Below the pieces are notes generated by a model. The model was not told the DNA's origin. It worked only from the letters and a program-made list of their open reading frames with translations, and did not search any database. Source: a virus. Taken from it: a DNA stretch of 36,842 nucleotides. The DNA is taken from the IMG/VR virus record IMGVR_UViG_3300031975_000043, positions 1 to 36,842 of that record, one strand, 5' to 3'. This document shows, in pieces, positions 30,551 to 36,842 of this stretch; position 1 is the first letter of the stretch, and each line of letters starts with the position of its first letter. A program made the position numbers and the translations under genes.

Positions 30551-31245
30551 TAACTTGCTCCTTGTATAATTGTATTAGGCCCACCAGCAGGACTGCCAGC
30601 AACTTCCATATCATCTTGACGAGTTCTACGAGCCTGATTTCTAAGTGTTGTGATTGCGCTTTCATACTGCTGTTGCCAAACTGGAAGTGTATTCCAATCT
30701 TTCATATACATAGTTGCCTCTAAAAGACAACCATAAAATAAAGCATCGTAGCAATACTCACTATAATAATTTGAAGTTGTCACACTTGTACCTGTTGCAG
30801 AAGCAAGAGCTAGTGGTCGTGACGCTGTTTGTACTATACCTGACAAAGTAGATGTAGGTGTAGGTACTACAAAAATAGAACCATTTGTTTTACGTGAATA
30901 GTATCGGGGAGTTCCCGTAGATGTAGCAATAGGCCAATAGTCTGTAGCATATTCATAAGTTCTTTGAAGTAGATTTACTTTTGAGGCAGCGGGTGTAGCA
31001 GTTACACTGACACTTGTTGTATAGTTTACATTACGAACAATACGAACCCTGTCATTAAGTGCAACACTAGCATTAGCTGCTGTAAATGTAATAGAAGTAT
31101 ACTCATCTAAACCAACATCGTCTAAATCTTTGGTAAGACGTAGTTCTGTTTTTTCAATCAACTTAGAAATTTGATCCGCAAACTCTGTCGAATCATTTTC
31201 AGTTGTATTAATAATGTCGGTTTTTAGATAAGCGTAAGAAGGCAT
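30550..31245 (-). CDS. Adaptor / head-tail joining-like protein (231 aa)
   Basis: The N-terminal half has two helices (SYAYLKTDIINTTENDSTEF, then ADQISKLIEKTELRLTKDLD), short strands with a Ser/Thr/Val-rich part, and RTYEYATDYWPIATSTGTPR and YYSRKTNGSIFVVPTPTST. The C-terminal helices (YDALFYGCLLEATMYMKDWN, then VWQQQYESAITTLRNQARRT) complete the gp11-like or 'phage adaptor' pattern of podoviruses. It follows the capsid gene region, as expected for the ring that connects portal and tail. The next gene starts one base inside its end. Confidence 0.72.
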   Translation of the reverse strand: MPSYAYLKTDIINTTENDSTEFADQISKLIEKTELRLTKDLDDVGLDEYTSITFTAANASVALNDRVRIVRNVNYTTSVSVTATPAASKVNLLQRTYEYATDYWPIATSTGTPRYYSRKTNGSIFVVPTPTSTLSGIVQTASRPLALASATGTSVTTSNYYSEYCYDALFYGCLLEATMYMKDWNTLPVWQQQYESAITTLRNQARRTRQDDMEVAGSPAGGPNTIIQGAS

Positions 31246-31246
31246 G

Positions 31247-31606
31247 TTAGCCTACATATAGAGTAATCGTAGGAGTCATGGTGCCAGTGCCTGAGTTGGC
31301 AACACTAAGTACGCCATAAACCGCTACGCCCATATCTCCAATATACTGGTCATTTGAATCCGTTGCACCCACTCTGTAGCGGATGGCTGTACCCTTTGCA
31401 GTCTTGTTAGTAATTTGATTAGAACCAGTAATAACAATTTCACCAGCAAGAGTAGCATATGTATGGATAGCCATAACACGGGTTGTCTGAGGAATAGGAC
31501 CACCACCGTTTGCTCCAACAGTAAGGTTGCTGTCTACGTACCTAAACCCTGTAATAATGGCACCATCACTGCTTACGTTCTGGGCAACTTTAATATTTGT
31601 AGCCAT
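31247..31606 (-). CDS. Small structural-type protein (119 aa)
   Basis: Beta-rich and Gly/Thr/Val/Ala-rich: ATNIKVAQNVSSDGAIITGF, then YVDSNLTVGANGGGPIPQTT and ending SGTGTMTPTITLYVG. No named family. It is the first gene after the capsid terminator and just before the adaptor. The absence of charge and the strand-turn rhythm fit a virion surface or head-decoration protein. A GGAAATAA ribosome-site-like stretch precedes the ATG. Confidence 0.6.
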   Translation of the reverse strand: MATNIKVAQNVSSDGAIITGFRYVDSNLTVGANGGGPIPQTTRVMAIHTYATLAGEIVITGSNQITNKTAKGTAIRYRVGATDSNDQYIGDMGVAVYGVLSVANSGTGTMTPTITLYVG

Positions 31607-31622
31607 ATTTATTTCCTTTATT

Positions 31623-31670
31623 AGAAAAAAGTAGAAAGAGAGAGCAGCATTAAGCTACTCTCCCCTTCTA
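31623..31670 (-). terminator. Rho-independent terminator after the capsid gene
   Basis: Read on the - strand, bases 31670-31654 pair with 31648-31632 over 17 positions (including three G-U pairs) with a five-base loop, followed by CTTTTTTCT (31631-31623). It lies 7 bases after the capsid stop codon. A long stem followed by a U-run is the standard form. It should stop most transcripts coming through the head genes, with some read-through into the tail genes. Confidence 0.9.
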
Positions 31671-31676
31671 GCTTAA

Positions 31677-32594
31677 TTAACCAGCACTACCGAACCAGCC
31701 ACGCCAATCCGAAACACCGAAGCTATAACGCTCACGGGCTTTGAATCGAATGTTGCCAGTGTCGAAGTCAGGTTCCATCTTCGTCTGAAGCGGAGAACGA
31801 ACAAACATCTTCGTGCCGTTCGGTGCATCCGTCTTGACAAACCACGCATCAGTGTCGGTAAACCGACGATTGATGTAGTAGCCTTCAGGAACCATACCCA
31901 AATGACGGGTCGCGTTAATCGCGTTCGTATTCGGGTTGGCATCTGCCGCACTCGTCTGCGTATTTCCAGGAGAGCTGAGAACACGATCTGCAATGGCCCA
32001 CGAATCAACGGGAACATGCAGCGAGATCGCACTCGCACCAATCAGAATACCGCGATCATCCTTGATCTTCTGAATAGCGGTCAGAGCAGTCTCAAGAGTG
32101 GCTTCCGAAAGATCGGCAGCACCCAGAAGATTGGACTGATTACCATCAGAAATGGTAGGATGAGAAGCAGAGAAGAACGCAGCGCCGTCACCAATGGTAT
32201 CAGTGAAACCATTGTTGTAAAGCGCAGCCGCCTTGACCTGCTTGGTATTTGCCATCGCACGAGCGAGACCGCGCGCACGAAGCTTGGCAAACGTGTCATA
32301 CAGGTTGTCTTCCATTGCTTCTTCCGTAACTGCGAAAGCAAGAGCAACAGTTTCAGCCGTATAACGGGCAGTGTAACTTTCCTGTGCATCGTCATAGGAA
32401 ACAGCAGCACCCTCACCCTTGGTTGGCGCAGAGCCAAACCCAGTGAATAGTACTTCTTCCTCAAACGCACGGTCAGAGTTTTCAATTTCATAAAGAGGTT
32501 CGTGTTCGTTATTAACCTCTCCATACTCCATTCCAAAAACGGCGTTCAAACCTGGAAGGAGTTCTTTTGCAATACTAGCTCTATTAATAGCCAT
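31677..32594 (-). CDS. Major capsid protein
   Basis: The 305-residue product has the usual form of the capsid proteins of marine podoviruses, likely an HK97-type fold: the start NRASIAKELLPGLNAVFGME; YEIENSDRAFEEEVLFTGFG; the E-loop-like block with SYDDAQESYTARYTAETVAL and AFAVTEEAMEDNLYDTFAKL; AKALARAM-like helix near RARGLARAMANTKQVKAAAL; FFSASHPTISDGNQSNLLG; and the end RFKARERYSFGVSDWRGWFG. The FSASHP and the RARxRYSFG.SDWRGWF elements are strong family marks. GC content is clearly above that of the neighbours (35 of 60 bases at 31681-31740 and 39 of 60 at 32221-32280). AGGGAGGA lies before the ATG, and a terminator follows directly. Confidence 0.9.
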   Translation of the reverse strand: MAINRASIAKELLPGLNAVFGMEYGEVNNEHEPLYEIENSDRAFEEEVLFTGFGSAPTKGEGAAVSYDDAQESYTARYTAETVALAFAVTEEAMEDNLYDTFAKLRARGLARAMANTKQVKAAALYNNGFTDTIGDGAAFFSASHPTISDGNQSNLLGAADLSEATLETALTAIQKIKDDRGILIGASAISLHVPVDSWAIADRVLSSPGNTQTSAADANPNTNAINATRHLGMVPEGYYINRRFTDTDAWFVKTDAPNGTKMFVRSPLQTKMEPDFDTGNIRFKARERYSFGVSDWRGWFGSAG

Positions 32595-32611
32595 AATTTA
32601 GTCCTCCCTAA

Positions 32612-33226
32612 TTAAGCCGTTGAAGCCGTAGCAGTGACATAACGATCCCGATGGGTGTTAAGCCAAACTTCGACAATTGGATAGGCATCATTGTTACCTT
32701 CGTCAGGATACTGAGCGCGACCGACAACACGAGCAGCAAGCTCGGTTTCAGCACCAGTAGCCGCAAGCAAGTAGTAGCTGGACTGACCAGTTACCGTGCT
32801 GCCTGAACTAGCAGTAGAACTGACCGTCACATTGTAGTTCCTGACAATAGCTGCTTCAGCAGCAGAAAGCGTCAAAGAACACTGAATGTAATAGGTCTGA
32901 TCTGGATCAGTAATGACAAAGAATTTAATATCCGTAGCAGAAATCCCGCCATTCCAGTAACGAGCAAACTTTTGTTCGCCATTTTCAACATACTGGCAAC
33001 CCATGAAAACGCCCGAAGGCTTCAAGGTAGCAGCAATAAAGGGCGAGATCGTCGCAAAGTTCGCACCTGGAAGTACGACGGGATCGCCTGTGAAAATGTT
33101 GTTACTAGGTGATTGCGCCTGACCTGTAGAGGTAAGCGTAATCATATCAGTGACGGCCTCATTATTGTAAGAGCCGCCCTTCTTACGAGCAGGGATAAAA
33201 CCACGAAATGCTTTAGTAGTAGACAT
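32612..33226 (-). CDS. Head decoration / capsid-stabilising-like protein (204 aa)
   Basis: Beta-rich product with the text of proteins found before the capsid gene in marine podoviruses: FRGFIPARKKGGSYNNEAV, NNIFTGDPVVLP, KPSGVFMGCQYVENGEQKFA, RYWNGGISATDIKFFVITDP and YPIVEVWLNTHRDRYV. The GDPV and the 'GVF.GC.Y' elements recur in that group, where the protein is assumed to bind the capsid outside or stabilise it. No structure is known to me. GC-rich like the capsid gene (35 of 60 bases at 32701-32760). AAGGAGATG stands 7 bases before the ATG, a strong ribosome site that fits a highly made virion protein. Confidence 0.72.
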   Translation of the reverse strand: MSTTKAFRGFIPARKKGGSYNNEAVTDMITLTSTGQAQSPSNNIFTGDPVVLPGANFATISPFIAATLKPSGVFMGCQYVENGEQKFARYWNGGISATDIKFFVITDPDQTYYIQCSLTLSAAEAAIVRNYNVTVSSTASSGSTVTGQSSYYLLAATGAETELAARVVGRAQYPDEGNNDAYPIVEVWLNTHRDRYVTATASTA

Positions 33227-33252
33227 GTTTCATCTCCTTGGTTATAAAAACG

Positions 33253-33744
33253 TCAACCCTGAAAATTGGGCCTACGTCCTTTTGTTACTGTAGTTTTACT
33301 ATTGTTGGAAATTGGCATACGAGAATCTGAGCTATTCATTAGCTGTGCATTTACTGCATCCATCATATCATTAGCTTTATTTCGATAGAATTTCCGTTTA
33401 GCCGCTACCTTTCCTGCTGGCATCTTTGCCAACGCTAAATCCCCACGACAGACTGTGCCTTGGTAACGACCATCTTCCCTTACGAAGGATGTAATCGACA
33501 TTTCAGGAACTTCATCAGGAGTTACGAAAACCCATCCCTCTTGTAGTTTCTTACCTACATTTGAGATGTCATCTGTGCCTTTGATGGAGATTCGTATCCA
33601 ACGTAAAGCCATTCCTTCAGCATCAAATCGTGCTTGCACATGATCTGGAATATCTAAAGCATTTGGCTCTTCAAAGGTGTATTCTTCTTCCTGAGTATTG
33701 TTCTCTCTAAGTTGACTACTACGTGTTTCATTTCGTGTGTTCAT
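33253..33744 (-). CDS. Conserved phage head-region protein (163 aa)
   Basis: The first 35 residues are polar and acidic. The core has IPDHVQARFDAEGMALRWIR, SIKGTDDISNVGKKLQEGW, VFVTPDEVPE and the later KMPAGKVAAKRKFYRNKAND. The 'R.SIKG.DD.SNV.K....GW.FV..DEVPE' motif is common next to scaffold and capsid genes in marine phages, and no role is established. It may assist scaffold or capsid assembly. AT-rich, unlike the decoration gene that follows it. Confidence 0.7.
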   Translation of the reverse strand: MNTRNETRSSQLRENNTQEEEYTFEEPNALDIPDHVQARFDAEGMALRWIRISIKGTDDISNVGKKLQEGWVFVTPDEVPEMSITSFVREDGRYQGTVCRGDLALAKMPAGKVAAKRKFYRNKANDMMDAVNAQLMNSSDSRMPISNNSKTTVTKGRRPNFQG

Positions 33745-33761
33745 AATATATCTCCGCGCTA

Positions 33762-34724
33762 CTATTTAATGGTAGTATAATCACCGTCAGCCCCATTTAC
33801 TTTGAGCTTTTCGGCAGCATACTTTTCAAGTGGAATATTCCATTTCTGGGCTAGGCGAATATCTTCTTGAGATAGCTTAACCTTTTTAGAACTGGATGAG
33901 GGTGAACGCGATCCCCCCGAAACCACTTGAGCAGGATTTGACGAAGTTTCCTGCTTACGTTGCACATCTTCCCCAAACTGTTGAGGAAAGGACTGTTTCA
34001 TGCGGTTACTGATTTCCTGATAAAACTCGTTATCATTAGGATCGTAACCTTCATTTTTTAGTTCAGCATCGATAGCAAGTGCGGCAGCGGTCATAACATT
34101 GTTATTTCCAAACCATTCGTTTTCTGACGCCCACTGTTCTGCTTTAGGATCAGTAGCGGCTGGTCTTGGTGCAACTTGCTGTTGCTGTACGGGCTGCTTT
34201 ACAGAAGCTGCCTCGTAATTACTTTTAGCACTAGAAATATTTTTTAGATCACCTTGTGCATCGTTAAGCATAATCTGAGCTTGAAGGAGCTTTTCCTTTT
34301 CACCGTTTTCAAATGCTTCCATGTATGCAGCTTGTGCTAGTTCTAGTTTATCTTTCAACTGCTTTTCAGAAGCATCAAGACTTAGTTTATTAATCTCTTG
34401 TACTTCTGAACTTTTTGTTCTGAGGTTAGTTTCTAGTTCCTCATTTTTTTGGATGAGAGACTGAATCTGTTCGTCACGCTCTTTACGTTGACGAATCAAC
34501 TGGCGAATACGTTTCTGAGCGCCAGAGGTTTCTACGCCCTCTAATTCTTTTGGCGCTTCGCCTTCTTTTGCTTTTTGGCTGGCTTCTTCTTTTCCTTCTT
34601 TTTGAGACGGAGCAGAGTTAGCAGCTTGTTCCATAGTTTCTTCAGTTTCGATTTCATATTCAACCTTACTTTCTGTCTCGACATTCGGAACTTCTACATC
34701 GTTCCATACTTCTTTATCTTCCAT
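33762..34724 (-). CDS. Scaffolding protein
   Basis: The 320-residue product has the standard form of a head scaffold: an acidic, disordered start (EVEIETEETMEQ-type text with many Glu), a long coiled coil (about residues 70-165: RIRQLIRQRKERDEQIQSLI, then NEELETNLRTKSSEVQEINK), a Gln/Pro-rich linker (VKQPVQQQQVAPRPAATDPK), a small helical part with WASENEWFGNNNVMTAAALA and GYDPNDNEFYQEISNRMKQS, and a basic, Ser-rich C-terminal tail that usually binds the capsid protein. It sits just before the decoration and capsid genes and after a strong promoter. The WFG..N.MT.AA segment is conserved in such proteins. Confidence 0.82.
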   Translation of the reverse strand: MEDKEVWNDVEVPNVETESKVEYEIETEETMEQAANSAPSQKEGKEEASQKAKEGEAPKELEGVETSGAQKRIRQLIRQRKERDEQIQSLIQKNEELETNLRTKSSEVQEINKLSLDASEKQLKDKLELAQAAYMEAFENGEKEKLLQAQIMLNDAQGDLKNISSAKSNYEAASVKQPVQQQQVAPRPAATDPKAEQWASENEWFGNNNVMTAAALAIDAELKNEGYDPNDNEFYQEISNRMKQSFPQQFGEDVQRKQETSSNPAQVVSGGSRSPSSSSKKVKLSQEDIRLAQKWNIPLEKYAAEKLKVNGADGDYTTIK

Positions 34725-34740
34725 TACATTCTCTTTCCCG

Positions 34741-34755
34741 TTGTTTACGAAACAA
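34741..34755. promoter_or_regulatory. Short inverted repeat in the scaffold 5' UTR
   Basis: TTGTTT (34741-34746) and AAACAA (34750-34755) form a six-base inverted repeat with a three-base centre. Next to it AACGATT occurs twice (34755-34761 and 34763-34769) as a direct repeat. It lies about 20-30 bases after the predicted transcript start, so it could be an operator or only a weak hairpin. Confidence 0.3.
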
Positions 34756-34779
34756 ACGATTTAACGATTAAATAAATAT

Positions 34780-34808
34780 ATTATACCATAGTATTGTTAT
34801 ATCTACAA
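34780..34808 (-). promoter_or_regulatory. Promoter for the scaffold-capsid unit
   Basis: On the - strand, TTGTAG (34808-34803) is followed after 17 bases by TATAAT (34785-34780), and TGG stands directly before the -10, giving an extended -10 (TGnTATAAT). This lies in the 85-base gap between the GroES and scaffold genes, and the next gene is 56 bases on. Match to sigma-70 is very good for the -10 and moderate for the -35. Confidence 0.7.
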
Positions 34809-34809
34809 A

Positions 34810-35238
34810 TTAAGCTGATGCTGTCCCTAGATTAAATGTAGGATCAAGATCAGTTGGGTCTTCTACACGAAGCATAATTTGGTCATCAAACAAAAGAATA
34901 AGCCTTACACCTTTGTAAAATAACTTAGTTCCTGCATGTTTACCGTAGCAAACATAGTCTCCTACATTACACCATGCACCTGTTGAAAACTTTTCTTCAT
35001 CTGCATAGGCAAGATCGCCAAGACTTAAAACCTTACCAATTGTTGTTAGATAGGACATGTCGTCCTTGGTAGAGTCTGGAATAATAATACCGCCTTTTGT
35101 CAATGACTTAACTGACACAGGGCGAATTAAAACATGAAAACCTGGAAGTGCTGGCAGCACATCTGGATCAGGTTGTTCAATGGGGTCTGTAATCCACATA
35201 TCATTTTTAATGGCATTGCCTAAATTTACCTGTTGCAT
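34810..35238 (-). CDS. groES: GroES-like co-chaperonin (Cpn10)
   Basis: The 142-residue product has an N-terminal extension of about 27 residues and then a Cpn10 fold: LPALPGFHVLIRPVS (28-42), the mobile-loop type KSLTKGGIIIPDST, TTIGKVLSLG, GAWCNVGDYVCYGKHAGTKL and GVRLILLFDDQIMLRVED. The GGIIIP loop is what contacts GroEL. Some phages carry such a co-chaperonin to adapt the host GroEL to large capsid proteins, as T4 gp31 does. No GroEL is in the window. The position beside the portal and the scaffold fits a head-folding role. It is longer than normal GroES (about 97 residues) at both ends. Confidence 0.9.
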   Translation of the reverse strand: MQQVNLGNAIKNDMWITDPIEQPDPDVLPALPGFHVLIRPVSVKSLTKGGIIIPDSTKDDMSYLTTIGKVLSLGDLAYADEEKFSTGAWCNVGDYVCYGKHAGTKLFYKGVRLILLFDDQIMLRVEDPTDLDPTFNLGTASA

Positions 35239-35239
35239 T

Positions 35240-35434
35240 TTACTCCTCGTCTTCGTCGTATATACGTTTCTTTACGATATCGGTTAAATTATCTCTTGCC
35301 CATTCAAGTCCAGATAGGTTGCCTACCATCTGTGTATATTCAGCATAACTACCTGCACTGCCATGACCAAGTGCTACTCTTAACTTATTAATTTCTTCGT
35401 TGAGTGTTTGAATAAACTCGTCCCAGATATTCAT
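35240..35434 (-). CDS. Small conserved protein near the portal (64 aa)
   Basis: A charged, helical product: FIQTLNEEINKLRVALGHGS, AEYTQMVGNLSGLEWARDN and LTDIVKKRIYDEDEE. The 'ALG.G.A.SYAEY..MVG...GLE.A' pattern is common in small proteins next to portal genes of marine phages. No function is known to me. It starts in a TAATG overlap with the 70-residue gene and ends 1 base before GroES. A role in head assembly or portal maturation is a guess from position. Confidence 0.7.
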   Translation of the reverse strand: MNIWDEFIQTLNEEINKLRVALGHGSAGSYAEYTQMVGNLSGLEWARDNLTDIVKKRIYDEDEE

Positions 35435-35646
35435 TACTTTAGTTTAGCTGGTCCTGGAACTTTGTATGAAAAATCATCGAACTTACCTAGAACACTACGA
35501 TTGGTTCGACTACCAAACGATTCCTCGTCTACCATATTACCAAACGTCTCAGGATTGGAATTTGGTACATGTGTAGGATAACCGCCTGTCACGCTCTTAA
35601 CATCAGACTTTACGTGTTCAGGATATCCTTTTCCTTTTGTCATCAT
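35434..35646 (-). CDS. Small hypothetical protein (70 aa)
   Basis: The product is polar, with KGYPEHVKSDVKSVTGGYPT and GYPTHVPNSNPETFGNMVDE in the first half and EESFGSRTNRSVLGKFDDFS in the second. The GYP.HV text occurs twice. No family is recognised. A very strong ribosome site (AAGGAGACAAACA) precedes the first ATG, and it overlaps the portal stop codon (ATGATGA), so the two are co-translated. Confidence 0.65.
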   Translation of the reverse strand: MMTKGKGYPEHVKSDVKSVTGGYPTHVPNSNPETFGNMVDEESFGSRTNRSVLGKFDDFSYKVPGPAKLK

Positions 35647-36842
35647 TGTTTGTCTCCTTGAAACTGTTTAAGAAAATCAAAGATTTCCTTTACTGTATTT
35701 TCTTTTTCTTTACCTTGCTGCTTTTCACCCTCAATAGCTAACTGCGTGAGGGCTTCAAGAGCTTTGATATCTTGTTTACTGTTACGATCTAGTTCAGCTT
35801 TTTCTCTCTTGAAGTTATCAGTAGCATTTGTTTTCAACATGCTAATGATCTGATCGTTTTCTTCAAGCTCAAGTTTCTTATTTTTAAGTTCCATATCAGC
35901 CGCTGAAATAGCTGTATCCTTATCAATCTTTTGTTTCTCAAGTTCAACCTTGGCTTGCTCAAGCGCAACCAACTGTTGCTCTGGAGACTGTGCCATGCCC
36001 ATAGCCTGATTAGCATTAAGAACTTGCTGTGCAGCTTGCGCGGTAATCATTTCAATTACCTGTGGGTTCTGTGCTGCCTCTGGTCCTGCCTGTTGCATTA
36101 GCTGTTGCGTTACACCAGAAACCTGTTCCTGATACTTCATTACAGAATGTTCCTGAATGTTAGCTTCTAATACAGGCCGTAGTCTAGCCATAACAGGATT
36201 AGCACCATTCATAGGGTCTTGTAGATATGCCATCTTGGTTTGAATATGTGCATCATGGTTCTGTCCTGCAAACGCTGCAATAGGGATACCTTTAGTTGCA
36301 GCCATAATATCAGACACAGGGTCCATAGGTTGAGGCTCAATTTTTGGCGGCAGTATCTGTTCTAGGTTAGGCATGTTAGCCGCATGTAGAATAGTTCTGT
36401 TAAGTGCCTCTAGGTTAAACATTCCAGGTGGCGACTGCTGCGCCATTTGCAGTGCCATGTTTGCCAGCATCATACGATGGGCATTAGATGGAATGTTAGG
36501 ATCAGATACTGGAATAATATCTACGCGACCATCAAAGTCTGCACGGAAAATACTGCGTGACTCAAACGGTACGTCATATGGATATTCGTTTGGCAAGTAA
36601 TCATAGTTAATACTTGCCAGTATCCGTAGCTCATCCTTCTGTGATTTATGTACGCGCTTATGAATAGCAGAGAAAAACTTGCTGCTTGCTTCAAGTAACG
36701 CCATAGTAGTACCAACGGGTCCATAAGAGGCAGCATCAGAAATTACTTGCTCTGTGCTATCTGCAAACTTTTGTCCTGTCAAAGCTACAAACTGTAGCAT
36801 CTGATATAGAGTTGAGGAAGGCTCTTTGTAGGGGAGGGGAAC
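35643..36842 (-). CDS. Portal protein, C-terminal part (5' end outside window)
   Basis: The frame is open to the right edge; the 399 residues seen begin with PLPYKEPSSTLYQML and continue with QKFADSTEQVISDAASYGPV, then GTTMALLEASSKFFSAIHKR and RVHKSQKDELRILASI. The PVGTT.ALLE...K..SAIHKR block is typical of the portal proteins of marine podoviruses (from memory), the ring at the capsid vertex through which DNA enters and leaves. The later part is Gln/Met rich (QLMQQAGPEAAQNPQVIEMI) and then a long charged coiled coil with K and E repeats that may form the inner barrel or an internal stalk. The large terminase probably lies directly upstream, beyond the window. Confidence 0.8.
   Translation of the reverse strand, partial: VPLPYKEPSSTLYQMLQFVALTGQKFADSTEQVISDAASYGPVGTTMALLEASSKFFSAIHKRVHKSQKDELRILASINYDYLPNEYPYDVPFESRSIFRADFDGRVDIIPVSDPNIPSNAHRMMLANMALQMAQQSPPGMFNLEALNRTILHAANMPNLEQILPPKIEPQPMDPVSDIMAATKGIPIAAFAGQNHDAHIQTKMAYLQDPMNGANPVMARLRPVLEANIQEHSVMKYQEQVSGVTQQLMQQAGPEAAQNPQVIEMITAQAAQQVLNANQAMGMAQSPEQQLVALEQAKVELEKQKIDKDTAISAADMELKNKKLELEENDQIISMLKTNATDNFKREKAELDRNSKQDIKALEALTQLAIEGEKQQGKEKENTVKEIFDFLKQFQGDKQ

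Noticed and set aside
31902-32450. + strand frame of 182 residues opposite the capsid gene
   Set aside because: Open because the capsid gene is GC-rich and codon-biased; no independent support.
1-36842. tRNA genes, integrase, repressor or attachment site
   Set aside because: No cloverleaf, tyrosine or serine recombinase motif, or helix-turn-helix repressor was recognised in any frame; lysogeny is not supported by this window.

Overview
The window looks like the genome of a lytic tailed phage with a short tail (podovirus type) of marine alphaproteobacteria. The signs are a compact class II ribonucleotide reductase, a GroES co-chaperonin, a small heat-shock protein, a DUF3310 protein, an order of portal, scaffold, decoration protein and major capsid, two adaptor-like proteins, P22-like tail proteins, very large internal virion proteins, and no tail-tube or tape-measure gene. 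The style of many small proteins recalls phages of SAR11, SAR116 and Roseobacter (for example the HMO-2011 type). That placement rests on recollection of families, not on a search. No tRNA, integrase, repressor, insertion sequence or CRISPR array was seen. Most of the DNA is AT-rich.

Bases 1-7979 run on the + strand. They hold the end of a GIY-YIG-like nuclease, a small unknown gene, DUF3310, class II RNR and an Hsp20 gene with its own promoter and stem-loops. A surface-sugar-like cassette follows: a glycosyltransferase, a 794-residue fusion of GT-like, methyltransferase and DUF115/Maf-like parts, and a second methyltransferase. The block ends with a 3TM holin and the terminase small subunit.

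Bases 8047-36842 run on the - strand and meet the first block head-on at about 8.0 kb. In transcription order, from the right edge, come the portal (cut by the edge), two small genes, GroES, scaffold, a conserved 163-residue protein, a decoration-like protein and the major capsid. A strong promoter precedes the scaffold gene and a long hairpin with a U-tract follows the capsid gene, so the head genes form a likely expression unit. Next come an adaptor, nine small and mostly basic Lys/Gly-rich genes, a second adaptor, a small membrane protein and a zinc-ribbon protein. After these lie two fibre genes, an assembly-like protein, a secreted protein, a third fibre and a P22 gp10-like tail protein. 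The block ends with the virion/ejection proteins (279, 780 and 1609 residues) and the lysis genes.

Together the window covers nucleotide supply, host take-over, head assembly, tail and fibre, DNA ejection and lysis. The large terminase, DNA polymerase and helicase are not here; the large terminase is expected just past the right edge. Three short genes not obvious at normal length cut-offs were read directly from the sequence (26522-26668, 27755-27907, 28250-28396). The least explained parts are the GT/methyltransferase/DUF115 cassette, the run of basic proteins, and the repeat and mosaic structure of the virion and fibre genes.
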